Shown in pieces: positions 7,094 through 12,787 of a DNA stretch of 64,000 nucleotides. A program made the position numbers and the translations under genes. The notes under the pieces were generated by a model. It was not told the DNA's origin and made no database searches. It saw nothing but the letters and a program-made list of their open reading frames with translations. The stretch is from a virus, in IMG/VR virus record IMGVR_UViG_3300042691_014085, positions 1 to 64,000 of that record. One strand, written 5' to 3'. Positions within the stretch are counted from its first letter, which is position 1. Each line of letters starts with the position of its first letter.

Positions 7094-7215
7094 TGCTACA
7101 GCTTGATGAGTTTATTTGTTATAACTGTCTTGAAGAAGACCTTATAGATCTAATGTGTAATACTTACGAGGGTAAATGTAATACCTGCTGTAACTGTGGG
7201 TGTGGACATATCTAA
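7093..7215 (+). CDS. Cys-rich zinc-knuckle microprotein (40 aa)
   Basis: The start overlaps the upstream stop. Eight cysteines occur in 40 residues, including CYNC near the N terminus and CNTCCNCGCGH at the C terminus, a strong sign of metal binding. Partner and role unknown. Confidence 0.6.
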   Translation: MLQLDEFICYNCLEEDLIDLMCNTYEGKCNTCCNCGCGHI

Positions 7216-7241
7216 TGTGGGGTAAGTCACACTCCTATACC

Positions 7242-7270
7242 TTGCCAAATACCACCAAATATGCGATACT
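7242..7270 (+). promoter_or_regulatory. Early promoter P7242
   Basis: TTGCCA (7242-7247), 17 bp ending ATGC, then GATACT (7265-7270); CAGAAAGG at 7283-7290. Confidence 0.7.
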
Positions 7271-7297
7271 TGGAATATCAAACAGAAAGGATATAAC

Positions 7298-7438
7298 ATG
7301 GATGTAATAGTCACTATTTGCTACTCTACTGATGACGAGGATGTAAATGCCTCTGTGTCTAGTCTCTTAGACAATACCCTGCCTTATATGGCAGACAATG
7401 TAGATGTTGTCTGGAACATTATTGGAGAAGATAACTAA
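7298..7438 (+). CDS. Small hypothetical protein (46 aa)
   Basis: The ATG follows CAGAAAGG. The product is short and acidic (starts MDVIVTICYSTDD). TAATG overlap couples it to the Api92-like gene. Confidence 0.6.
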   Translation: MDVIVTICYSTDDEDVNASVSSLLDNTLPYMADNVDVVWNIIGEDN

Positions 7439-8169
7439 TGCCAAACTGGGTATTCAATAATCTAATGATTCAGGATTCAAACCCTGAAACTGTTCATCTC
7501 ATCAAGGACCAACTCAATCGTCCATTTGAGAGGACATACCAGCATAACTGGAATGTACAAACACAACAGTTTGAACCTAAGACTGTAAAATATAATAATC
7601 CTATATTTTCATTCTGGAATATCAAGGCTCCTACTGATATAGAGGCTTATGAGAAGCAGACTGATTATTCTTCCCCCACCCCTTATTCAGGTAATGATTG
7701 GTATTCCTTCAATAACCGTGAATGGGGTACTAAGTGGGATGTTGCTGTGCCAGATGAAGGTGGCGATAGTGATACCTGTATGACTGACTTCAAAGCAGAC
7801 GGTGTGGATAACTGGGTGGGGTATAGATTTGATACCGCTTGGGCTCCGCCTGTACAGGCTATGTTACATCTATCTAATCAGTATCCAACTGCTGTACTAA
7901 CTCTAACTTGGGAAGAAGAGCAGGGGTTTGGTGGGGAGATAGAGTTTGTGGCAGGTGAAGTCACATCTGATATGTCTTATGAATCACGCTGTAGAGACTG
8001 TGATGAGTATGATTGTTTAGAGTATTGTGATGACTGTGGCGAGAATATTTGCAATAAATGCCACTATATGGGTGAGGTAGACCTAGAGGCAGTTGCGGAA
8101 TGCGACACTCATAAGGTATTCTTGACTCCTGAGTTTGTACCTGACTATAGATTGGAGAAACTAAAGTGA
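7438..8169 (+). CDS. Api92-like (DUF1281) phage protein
   Basis: The 243-aa product starts MPNWVFNNLMI, the hallmark of the Api92-like/DUF1281 family. The conserved DWYSFNNREWGTKWD and FDTAWAPPVQAM segments follow. The C terminus adds a Cys-rich tail (CRDCDEYDCLEYCDDCGENIC, about residues 184-204), probably a zinc ribbon not present in the shortest family members. The family is common in phages and plasmids and its role is not known. It is the anchor gene of an eight-gene overlapping run from P7242. Confidence 0.75.
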   Translation: MPNWVFNNLMIQDSNPETVHLIKDQLNRPFERTYQHNWNVQTQQFEPKTVKYNNPIFSFWNIKAPTDIEAYEKQTDYSSPTPYSGNDWYSFNNREWGTKWDVAVPDEGGDSDTCMTDFKADGVDNWVGYRFDTAWAPPVQAMLHLSNQYPTAVLTLTWEEEQGFGGEIEFVAGEVTSDMSYESRCRDCDEYDCLEYCDDCGENICNKCHYMGEVDLEAVAECDTHKVFLTPEFVPDYRLEKLK

Positions 8170-8312
8170 CCAAAGCAGAACTAAAGAAACTCATGGCTAA
8201 GTATGACTATGAGTATGATAATGACGGACAGATAATCTTCTACACAGGGTGGTATGAAACCAATGACGGAGAACTAACAACAGAGCCACAGGAGGATGAA
8301 GATGACCTTTGA
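8166..8312 (+). CDS. Tiny acidic protein (48 aa)
   Basis: A GTG overlaps the upstream TGA (GTGA). The product is acidic with a Tyr-rich middle and a GluAsp tail. It overlaps the next start by 11 bases. Function unknown. Confidence 0.55.
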   Translation: MTKAELKKLMAKYDYEYDNDGQIIFYTGWYETNDGELTTEPQEDEDDL

Positions 8313-8445
8313 TGAAATGGTAGCGCAGGTGCTACCTATATTCCCTAATGCTATCTTTGGCGAGATTGACGGCGAGATTGTTGTATCAACAGGCTCACAA
8401 CTCATCAACGATGAAGTAATCCCATTAGAGGATTATAATGTCTGA
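8302..8445 (+). CDS. Tiny hypothetical protein (47 aa)
   Basis: The ATG at 8302 lies just after AGGAGGATGAAG, a strong Shine-Dalgarno inside the upstream gene. Acidic alpha-beta product (FGEIDGEIVVSTG). Coupled to the next gene. Confidence 0.6.
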   Translation: MTFDEMVAQVLPIFPNAIFGEIDGEIVVSTGSQLINDEVIPLEDYNV

Positions 8446-8614
8446 CCAATACATGGAATATGTCAAACTACATATGCTTAGTTTGGAACAAGACATGCAG
8501 AAGTTAGAGTCTGAGGATATTGTTCCTTATAGGCAACTGGAGGCTGCTTGGTCTACCGCTGCACATTTGCTAGCAGTATATAGTGATATCAAATACAATG
8601 GAAGGGAATCATGA
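8438..8614 (+). CDS. Small helical protein (58 aa)
   Basis: The ATG overlaps the upstream end, and ATGA overlaps the next gene. Predicted helical throughout (starts MSDQYMEYVKLHML). Function unknown. Confidence 0.6.
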   Translation: MSDQYMEYVKLHMLSLEQDMQKLESEDIVPYRQLEAAWSTAAHLLAVYSDIKYNGRES

Positions 8615-8907
8615 TTATCGCAACAGAGTTAGATGACCATGTTCAAAAGGCTGTGGACGCAGGTTTGTCTGGTTTGCATATTCTCCATGGTGAGATGAAC
8701 CGCATGCTTGTGGAGGCGGAGGAAGAACTAATCCTAGCACAGGAAGAAGAGGAGCGTTCTGGAGAAGCAATGGACTCCATGGAGCGAAGGTATTGGGAAG
8801 GACAGTGTGACGCTATCCAGGCCCTCTATACGCTTGCATATGGGCTCTCTTTTGCTATAGGTGAAGAATCTCCCAAGGCTTTTAGAACTCCAGGGGAAAG
8901 GGCATAG
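8611..8907 (+). CDS. Glu-rich helical protein (98 aa)
   Basis: Coupled by ATGA; GAAGGGAA precedes the start. Long acidic helix (residues ~35-60, EEELILAQEEEE) and a second helix, consistent with a coiled coil. Function unknown. Confidence 0.65.
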   Translation: MIIATELDDHVQKAVDAGLSGLHILHGEMNRMLVEAEEELILAQEEEERSGEAMDSMERRYWEGQCDAIQALYTLAYGLSFAIGEESPKAFRTPGERA

Positions 8908-8908
8908 A

Positions 8909-8977
8909 ATGGATGACTATTGTGATCATGTATATGATTCATACTGTCCCAAATGCGGGATTGAGGGGGAAGAATAA
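8909..8977 (+). CDS. Zinc-ribbon microprotein (22 aa)
   Basis: The ATG after GGGGAAAGGG starts a 22-codon frame with Cys-His in the first half (YCDHVYD) and YCPKCG in the second. This is a minimal metal-binding pattern. Overlaps the next start. Modest support because of size. Confidence 0.4.
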   Translation: MDDYCDHVYDSYCPKCGIEGEE

Positions 8978-9045
8978 TGTGGGAGCAGTTGACACTACCG
9001 CTGGATTTTGATAACATGAAACAAACTAACAGAGAGGAAGAATAA
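8977..9045 (+). CDS. Possible microprotein (22 aa)
   Basis: The ATG overlaps the upstream TAA and the frame ends two bases before the next ATG. GAGGGGGAAGA serves as Shine-Dalgarno. No motif. It may exist mainly to couple translation of the gene at 9048. Confidence 0.35.
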   Translation: MWEQLTLPLDFDNMKQTNREEE

Positions 9046-9047
9046 CC

Positions 9048-9416
9048 ATGGGAGCACGTTGTACATTTGTATTCAAACAGTCAGAGGAGCAGGCTGTAGC
9101 GCTTTATAGTCATTGGGGCGAAGACTCCATGTATGTTGATTTGGCTGGGGCATTGCAACATGCTAAGCCACGTATTGATATGCCAGATGTAGCATATGGG
9201 ACACGTATGGCAATCAGTTACTTTCTTCAAGATGAACTAATGTCAGCGACGGGATATGGAATCTATGCATGCAATCCTAATGATTTAGGTTTCATGGACC
9301 ACCCAGTTATCATTGATTTAGTAAATAAGACTGTTGAAGATGATACTGGAACGCATTCAATAGATGAGTTTATTACATATCATCTAGCAAAGGAAAGGTT
9401 TCTAACGAAAGCCTAG
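9048..9416 (+). CDS. Hypothetical early protein (122 aa)
   Basis: The ATG follows AGAGAGGAAGAATAACC. The product begins GARCTFVFKQSEEQAVALYSH, a mixed alpha-beta sequence seen in small phage proteins of unknown role. No catalytic motif is visible. Two hairpins begin at its stop codon. Confidence 0.65.
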   Translation: MGARCTFVFKQSEEQAVALYSHWGEDSMYVDLAGALQHAKPRIDMPDVAYGTRMAISYFLQDELMSATGYGIYACNPNDLGFMDHPVIIDLVNKTVEDDTGTHSIDEFITYHLAKERFLTKA

Positions 9417-9477
9417 GAGTGGTGACCCTAGGCACGAGGGTAGAGCGCAGGTCATCCTTTCGCTTGCGCTCCCCTCA
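9411..9477 (+). other. Double hairpin after the 9048 gene
   Basis: A 7-bp palindromic stem (GCCTAGG ... CCTAGGC) is followed by a longer stem: GAGGG (9436-9440) with CCCTC (9472-9476) and AGCGCA (9444-9449) with TGCGCT (9465-9470). The loop of the second contains ATCCTTTCG, complementary to GAAAGGAT-type Shine-Dalgarno sequences. There is no U-run after it, so it is not a classic terminator. Confidence 0.45.
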
Positions 9478-9500
9478 CTTATTTGATAGACTGGAGGGCT

Positions 9501-9734
9501 ATGAGACGACTACGACTACCAACAAGCCAAGAAGAGAGGGTAGCAAAAAGTATTGGCAAACTACTATCTGACTTTCATTTAGATTTAGAGCAGGTAGGAA
9601 AATATATTGCTCACGCATTACCGCATACTATTTATGTGAGAGCAGTAGAAGTTTTGGAGGCTAGCCAATACAACAAAGAAGTTGCTGAGTATAACGAACG
9701 CAATAAGTATTATCAGCAAGAGCGTTTGTTCTAG
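9501..9734 (+). CDS. Helical basic hypothetical protein (77 aa)
   Basis: The ATG at 9501 lies a few bases after GGAGGG and is preferred to the TTG at 9483. The product is helical and Tyr/Lys-rich, with a basic start (MRRLRLPTSQEERVAK). Function unknown. Last Shine-Dalgarno-led gene of the early block. Confidence 0.6.
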   Translation: MRRLRLPTSQEERVAKSIGKLLSDFHLDLEQVGKYIAHALPHTIYVRAVEVLEASQYNKEVAEYNERNKYYQQERLF

Positions 9735-9745
9735 TTATAAATCAC

Positions 9746-9770
9746 GGTGCCCCCGCAGGGGTGCCGTGAA
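9746..9770 (+). terminator. Strong GC-rich hairpin closing the early block
   Basis: CACGGTGCCCC pairs with GGGGTGCCGTG around a short loop. There is no U-run, but position after the last early gene fits a terminator or RNA 3' end. Downstream are CCCCCGAGG, TTTACGAC and TTTCCCAAAA, remnants of the intergenic module. Confidence 0.45.
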
Positions 9771-9900
9771 AGCCCCCGAGGTCAAACCATACAAATCGGA
9801 CATTTACGACATTAAGAAAAATTTCCCAAAATGTTATTACGAACGATCATAAAAAAATCCCAGAAGTTTATCAAACTTTTTAATATTTGTCAAACAGTGA

Positions 9901-9906
9901 TATACT
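9901..9906 (+). promoter_or_regulatory. -10 box for leaderless 9914 gene
   Basis: TATACT ends 8 bases before the ATG at 9914. No convincing -35 is seen. Confidence 0.45.
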
Positions 9907-9913
9907 TTTATGT

Positions 9914-10186
9914 ATGACCGATATTGACAAACAATTTGATATCCTAGCTAGCTTCTATCTTAATTATAAGGATGATTCTAATACTAGGGAATTTATAGAG
10001 TTTAATGATATTGGACTACCCCTCGCATTTTTGACGGCAGAGGGATTATGTCAACCAACAGAAATAGCTCTCATATATGTCCAAGAAACCTTTGCTATGC
10101 TATTGGCTACATTGGGTATAGAGGATACAGGGTTTAATAATCTTGATCATATGTTAGCTACCGCCGAAAAAGCGGGGGAAAAATAA
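9914..10186 (+). CDS. Acidic hypothetical protein, probably leaderless (90 aa)
   Basis: The ATG at 9914 has no Shine-Dalgarno and lies 8 bases after a TATACT box, so the mRNA probably starts at or next to the ATG. The product is helical and acidic (starts MTDIDKQFDILASF). Function unknown. First gene of the leaderless block. Confidence 0.6.
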   Translation: MTDIDKQFDILASFYLNYKDDSNTREFIEFNDIGLPLAFLTAEGLCQPTEIALIYVQETFAMLLATLGIEDTGFNNLDHMLATAEKAGEK

Positions 10187-10341
10187 TGTCACCTAGAAAC
10201 TATTTCTTCCAATCTCAAAACAATCCATACTTCCAATCACACGAGTATAAACAAAGCAAGGAATATAGGTTTGAACAAAAGGCAGAAAGATTATTTGGCC
10301 GAATTTGGCGGGGGATTAAGAAGATCCTCTGGCCCTTCTAG
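10186..10341 (+). CDS. Small basic aromatic protein (51 aa)
   Basis: TAATG overlap with the upstream gene. Rich in Phe, Gln and Lys/Arg (starts MSPRNYFFQSQNN), ending in a basic Trp-containing tail (RIWRGIKKILWPF) that could touch membrane or nucleic acid. Function unknown. Confidence 0.55.
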   Translation: MSPRNYFFQSQNNPYFQSHEYKQSKEYRFEQKAERLFGRIWRGIKKILWPF

Positions 10342-10497
10342 TATAAAAGACATTACGAACGACCTCTAAAAAATCCCTGAAAGTTTTCAAACATTTTCAA
10401 ACATTTCTATATTGTTTTATAACATTTTGTTATATTTCTCATATGTTTTCAAACATTTTTATATGGTTTTATATGGCATATTTGGGGATATAAAGGT

Positions 10498-10526
10498 TTG
10501 ACAATATAGGATGTTTGTGGTATAAG
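10498..10526 (+). promoter_or_regulatory. Promoter inside candidate origin
   Basis: TTGACA (10498-10503), 17 bp, TATAAG (10521-10526). It points towards the DnaA boxes, and its transcript would begin near 10533, ~160 bases before the next gene. It could supply a primer or open the origin. Confidence 0.65.
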
Positions 10527-10628
10527 GTTTGGACATTACGAAGCCGCCTGTCTAAGATGCTTCATTCTCCACTTCTCTCCACTTTCCTCCACAAATAATA
10601 CATCATAAAAATATCAGTAACATTTATC

Positions 10629-10660
10629 TGTGGATAAACCTGTGCATAACTTGTGGAAAA
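10629..10660 (-). other. Cluster of three DnaA boxes
   Basis: On the minus strand: TTATCCACA (10629-10637), TTATGCACA (10641-10649) and TTTTCCACA (10652-10660). The first two match TTATNCACA exactly and the third matches TTWTNCACA. Spacing of 11-12 bp puts them on one face of the helix. Confidence 0.65.
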
Positions 10661-10680
10661 CTCCATCATTTACAATGCTG

Positions 10681-10686
10681 TATAAT
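10681..10686 (+). promoter_or_regulatory. -10 box for leaderless 10694 gene
   Basis: TATAAT ends 8 bases before the ATG at 10694. No clear -35. Confidence 0.5.
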
Positions 10687-10693
10687 GGTTTTG

Positions 10694-10906
10694 ATGAAGA
10701 GAAAACTCAAAGATGGCAGGGAAGTTGAAGAATTAGACGAGCCCATAGCCCTTATCATATGGACAAAAGTACCAGAGAAATGGGAAATAACAGACCTAGA
10801 AAATGGCAAGGTTTTCTTGGGCAATAAGGAAAAACATCCATCTTTTGCTAGTATGTTATTACAACGTGTGAATCTAGGACGTATAGGGCAATGGAAGAGA
10901 ATGTAG
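10694..10906 (+). CDS. Small basic hypothetical protein (70 aa)
   Basis: The ATG at 10694 is chosen over the ATG at 10685 because the latter overlaps the TATAAT box. No Shine-Dalgarno, so probably leaderless. The product is beta-rich and basic (starts MKRKLKDGREVEEL) with GKVFLGNKEKH. Being first after the origin, a replication role is possible but not shown. Confidence 0.55.
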   Translation: MKRKLKDGREVEELDEPIALIIWTKVPEKWEITDLENGKVFLGNKEKHPSFASMLLQRVNLGRIGQWKRM

Positions 10907-11052
10907 CTTATTACGAATACCTCGCAAAAATTCGTAAAGATAATAAACAGTTGTTTGAAAAATGTCAAGTATGTTCAAAACCATCAATAACCGTAGAATC
11001 AGATGGATATAAGATTTATCCTGTTTGCCAAGACCATATTAGGGTAGATTAG
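10891..11052 (+). CDS. Mini zinc protein, C-x2-C / C-x2-H (53 aa)
   Basis: The ATG at 10891 overlaps the end of the previous gene. C25-x2-C28 and C46-x2-H49 form a compact CCCH site. Two further proteins of the same pattern start at 12064 and 12183. The final codons overlap the convergent gene at 11039. Probably a metal-binding adaptor; role unknown. Confidence 0.6.
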   Translation: MEENVAYYEYLAKIRKDNKQLFEKCQVCSKPSITVESDGYKIYPVCQDHIRVD

Positions 11053-11227
11053 TTTCTTCCTTATAGGATTCTTCACATAGGGGACAATAGGAGTTATAAG
11101 GTTTCTTATTCATACCCCCCAAAAATGCACGACCTTGCTCGTGTAGATCAAGATGAATATAATCTAACTTACCATACAAAATAGGTACGAGCTTTGTGCG
11201 ACACTTTGGGCAATTGCTAATAAACAT
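11039..11227 (-). CDS. Zinc-ribbon protein (62 aa)
   Basis: Minus strand. NCPKCRTKLVPIL near the N terminus and YCPLCEESY near the C terminus give two C-x2-C pairs, the pattern of a zinc ribbon. No Shine-Dalgarno; TAGACT sits 7 bases before the start. It overlaps the plus-strand gene end by 14 bases. It is the only minus gene in the 9.9-15 kb block, so it may respond to a different signal. Confidence 0.6.
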   Translation of the reverse strand: MFISNCPKCRTKLVPILYGKLDYIHLDLHEQGRAFLGGMNKKPYNSYCPLCEESYKEETNLP

Positions 11228-11247
11228 TACGATAGTCTATCATAGGT

Positions 11248-11276
11248 TTGCAGGATGTAGCAAATTGTTATATAAT
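11248..11276 (+). promoter_or_regulatory. Leaderless promoter P11248
   Basis: TTGCAG (11248-11253), 17 bp, TATAAT (11271-11276). The -10 ends 7 bases before the ATG at 11283. Confidence 0.7.
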
Positions 11277-11282
11277 AGGGAT

Positions 11283-11474
11283 ATGTTTAATTCTAGAGGA
11301 ATCCCAACTGCTGCGTGTCCATGCTGTGGCTCATCGCTTATCCGCATTACCGCTCAGTTTGATCCCAACAGCTATGAATTAATATCATATCTATTAGACG
11401 ATGCTCAATGTGCTGATTGCCAGTGCCTTCTTACTGCGCCAACACCACTAGATCATCCAGAGGCGGTTTTATGA
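11283..11474 (+). CDS. Zinc-ribbon protein, leaderless (63 aa)
   Basis: The ATG at 11283 lies 7 bases after TATAAT with no Shine-Dalgarno; the longer frame from 11196 spans the promoter and is rejected. Cys pattern CPCCGS ... CADCQC suggests a zinc ribbon. Its stop overlaps the sulfotransferase-like start (ATGA), so the two are co-translated. Confidence 0.65.
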   Translation: MFNSRGIPTAACPCCGSSLIRITAQFDPNSYELISYLLDDAQCADCQCLLTAPTPLDHPEAVL

Positions 11475-12046
11475 GAATATTAGTTTTGGCGCAAAGCCGT
11501 TCAGGTTCAACAAGTCTTTCTGCTTGGCTCAAATCTGAAACAGGCGAAGAAGTTATGTTGGAACCCTTTAACCCACATGCTAACACAGAAGAGCAGTTGG
11601 CAGCACAGTTAGAATGGGTTAACTCAGATAGAGGTCTTATCCTTAAGTTTGTTGATAATATGTTTCTTCAGGTCAATGCAATTGAATCTGTAGATTGGCT
11701 TATGTCAAAGTTTGACAAAGTAATAGGATTAACAAGAGAAGATGATGACGCTTGCGCTTATAGCAGACTAGTTGCACATCTTGCAAATGATTACAGAGGA
11801 TCTGCAGATACAGCCGAAGTAGATAACATGGTCATTAATCAAAATGCCGATCTTCTCTCATCTTACAAGACACATGCAGCAACTCAAAAGGCATACATTC
11901 GTAACCTTGATATTTTTCAGATTACATTTGAAGAGCTTTATGAGCAGCAGGATGCAAGCAGGCTTATTGAATATCTTGGCATTACCCCCACAAATCTAGA
12001 TTATTTGTTTGAGAATAAGAATCAGACCAATAACTGGAATATCTAA
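11471..12046 (+). CDS. Sulfotransferase-like protein
   Basis: 191 aa from the ATG at 11471. The N terminus MRILVLAQSRSGSTSLSAWL carries the 5'-phosphosulfate-binding loop (SRSGSTSL) typical of PAPS-dependent sulfotransferases. A later acidic-aromatic segment (ITFEELYEQQDASRLIEYLG) matches the C-terminal end of small bacterial family members. It would transfer sulfate from PAPS to a hydroxyl on a sugar or lipid. Near the FkbM-type methyltransferase, it fits a glycan-decorating set. Substrate unknown. Confidence 0.7.
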   Translation: MRILVLAQSRSGSTSLSAWLKSETGEEVMLEPFNPHANTEEQLAAQLEWVNSDRGLILKFVDNMFLQVNAIESVDWLMSKFDKVIGLTREDDDACAYSRLVAHLANDYRGSADTAEVDNMVINQNADLLSSYKTHAATQKAYIRNLDIFQITFEELYEQQDASRLIEYLGITPTNLDYLFENKNQTNNWNI

Positions 12047-12051
12047 TATGC

Positions 12052-12057
12052 TATCAT
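12052..12057 (+). promoter_or_regulatory. -10 box for leaderless 12064 gene
   Basis: TATCAT ends 7 bases before the ATG at 12064. No strong -35. Confidence 0.35.
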
Positions 12058-12063
12058 ATAGAT

Positions 12064-12183
12064 ATGGAAAAATGCTTTTACTGTGATCAAGACGCTCTTT
12101 ATCATGATGTTGTAATTGATAGAGAAAATTTTGTTATTGCTGATGTTTGCAAAAAACATTTCTCAGTTAGCTTTGTGAGCTAA
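12064..12183 (+). CDS. Mini zinc protein, C-x2-C / C-x2-H (39 aa)
   Basis: C4-x2-C7 and C29-x2-H32 form a CCCH site. No Shine-Dalgarno. TAATG overlap with the next gene of the same type. Role unknown. Confidence 0.6.
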   Translation: MEKCFYCDQDALYHDVVIDRENFVIADVCKKHFSVSFVS

Positions 12184-12287
12184 TGACTTGTTCTTTTTGT
12201 AATCAAATATCATATACTTCCAAGATAGATAACAGGGGAGTTAAGTGGTATTTGTGTATGCAGCATTATAAAAATATTAACCTATAG
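12183..12287 (+). CDS. Mini zinc protein, C-x2-C / C-x2-H (34 aa)
   Basis: C3-x2-C6 and C25-x2-H28, the same layout as its upstream neighbour, suggesting tandem duplication with divergence. Role unknown. Confidence 0.55.
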   Translation: MTCSFCNQISYTSKIDNRGVKWYLCMQHYKNINL

Positions 12288-12344
12288 CGCAACGGAGTTG
12301 CGTAGGGTGGTTTATTATTTCCTATTAGCGCCGAGCTTTAAAGC
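12288..12344 (+). other. Intergenic hairpin before the sRNA promoter
   Basis: CGCAAC-GGA-GTTGCG (12288-12302) is a perfect 6-bp stem with a triloop immediately after a stop codon, followed by a T-rich segment (GGTTTATTATTT). It may end the upstream transcript. Confidence 0.4.
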
Positions 12345-12374
12345 TTGACAAAGCCCAAATAACTTTGCTATAAT
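12345..12374 (+). promoter_or_regulatory. Consensus promoter of predicted sRNA
   Basis: TTGACA (12345-12350), 18 bp, TATAAT (12369-12374). Both hexamers are perfect consensus, the strongest promoter seen in the window. Predicted start near 12381. Confidence 0.8.
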
Positions 12375-12380
12375 ATACAT

Positions 12381-12475
12381 AGAGGGTTGATGAAAATCCC
12401 CTCTTTACGCTCCTTACCCTTTCTGGGGAGCGCTTGGACCGCCGAGATCCCTTTCTGTCTTGGCGGTCCTTCTTA
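12381..12475 (+). ncRNA. Predicted structured sRNA with anti-Shine-Dalgarno loops
   Basis: Between a perfect promoter and an intrinsic terminator lies a ~95-nt transcript with three hairpins. Stem 1: AGAGGG (12381-12386) with CCCTCT (12399-12404). Stem 2: CGCTCC (12408-12413) with GGAGCG (12427-12432). Stem 3: a 12-bp terminator stem (12436-12447 with 12458-12469). The loops of stems 2 and 3 both contain CCCTTTCTG, exact complement of CAGAAAGGG, the Shine-Dalgarno of the early genes, and close to the 16S rRNA 3' tail. It probably binds early mRNAs. Alternative: a 36-codon frame from the ATG at 12390 after AGAGGG, which I find less likely because the paired stems are so regular. Confidence 0.65.
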
Positions 12476-12478
12476 TTG
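12436..12478 (+). terminator. Intrinsic terminator of the sRNA
   Basis: A 12-bp stem (GGACCGCCGAGA with TCTTGGCGGTCC) is followed by TTCTTATTG. The U-run is imperfect, but the stem is long and GC-rich. Confidence 0.7.
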
Positions 12479-12484
12479 TATAAT
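12479..12484 (+). promoter_or_regulatory. -10 box for leaderless 12491 gene
   Basis: TATAAT ends 7 bases before the ATG at 12491, overlapping the terminator tail. Confidence 0.45.
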
Positions 12485-12490
12485 GGTGTT

Positions 12491-12574
12491 ATGTCAATAG
12501 TTGAGGATATCTATCCTGTGCGTAGAGATATTGATGATCATATAGATAACTTTGACGATCTGGGCATTGTTTGA
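12491..12574 (+). CDS. Possible leaderless acidic peptide (27 aa)
   Basis: The ATG lies 7 bases after TATAAT. The frame encodes an acidic 27-residue peptide (starts MSIVEDIYPVRRDI) and ends where the next -10 box begins. Support is positional only. Confidence 0.4.
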   Translation: MSIVEDIYPVRRDIDDHIDNFDDLGIV

Positions 12575-12580
12575 TATACT
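12552..12580 (+). promoter_or_regulatory. Leaderless promoter P12552
   Basis: TTGACG (12552-12557), 17 bp, TATACT (12575-12580), ending 7 bases before the GTG at 12587. Confidence 0.7.
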
Positions 12581-12586
12581 GTTTAC

Positions 12587-12787
12587 GTGGCTGATCCAAA
12601 TCAAACTCCTAAGCGTGGTAAGTGGGCTTGCCCATGTAGCGGCTGTCAAAAAGCTGTTGCACATGAAAGAGAACAATTAATTTATTTTCTTGAATATATG
12701 AAGCATAATGATTATGCTGAAGAATTTTATGATATGTTTATTGATATGATTAAAGCAAGAATGCCAAAACCAAAGAAGAAGTTATGA
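12587..12787 (+). CDS. Small Cys-containing protein, leaderless GTG (66 aa)
   Basis: The GTG start is fixed by the promoter. The N-terminal region has a C-x-C-x2-C cluster (WACPCSGCQKAVAHEREQL), followed by helices and a basic tail. A metal site is likely. The stop overlaps the next gene (ATGA). This resembles small actinophage proteins, but I cannot name a family. Confidence 0.65.
   Translation: MADPNQTPKRGKWACPCSGCQKAVAHEREQLIYFLEYMKHNDYAEEFYDMFIDMIKARMPKPKKKL

Larger units (their letters stand above)
10342..10680 (+). other. Candidate replication origin region
   Basis: This 339-bp gap has no gene. In order it holds: TTACGAACGACC and an AAAAAATCCC segment that repeat those at 9837-9870; a very AT-rich stretch (10370-10490) with three TTTTCAAACATTT repeats and the palindrome ATAACATTTTGTTAT; a consensus promoter at 10498-10526; three CTCCAC repeats with an exact 10-bp period (10566-10594); and three DnaA boxes (10629-10660). 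The combination of unwinding element, iterons and DnaA boxes is what an origin looks like. Function is inferred. Confidence 0.6.

Noticed and set aside
10370-10490. AT-rich direct repeats as a CRISPR array
   Set aside because: TTTTCAAACATTT units are short, unevenly spaced and lack spacers of constant size; origin unwinding element fits better.
12390-12500. 36-codon frame inside the predicted sRNA (ATG after AGAGGG)
   Set aside because: Three regular hairpins and an intrinsic terminator lie within it, and the frame runs past the terminator. It is kept only as an alternative.
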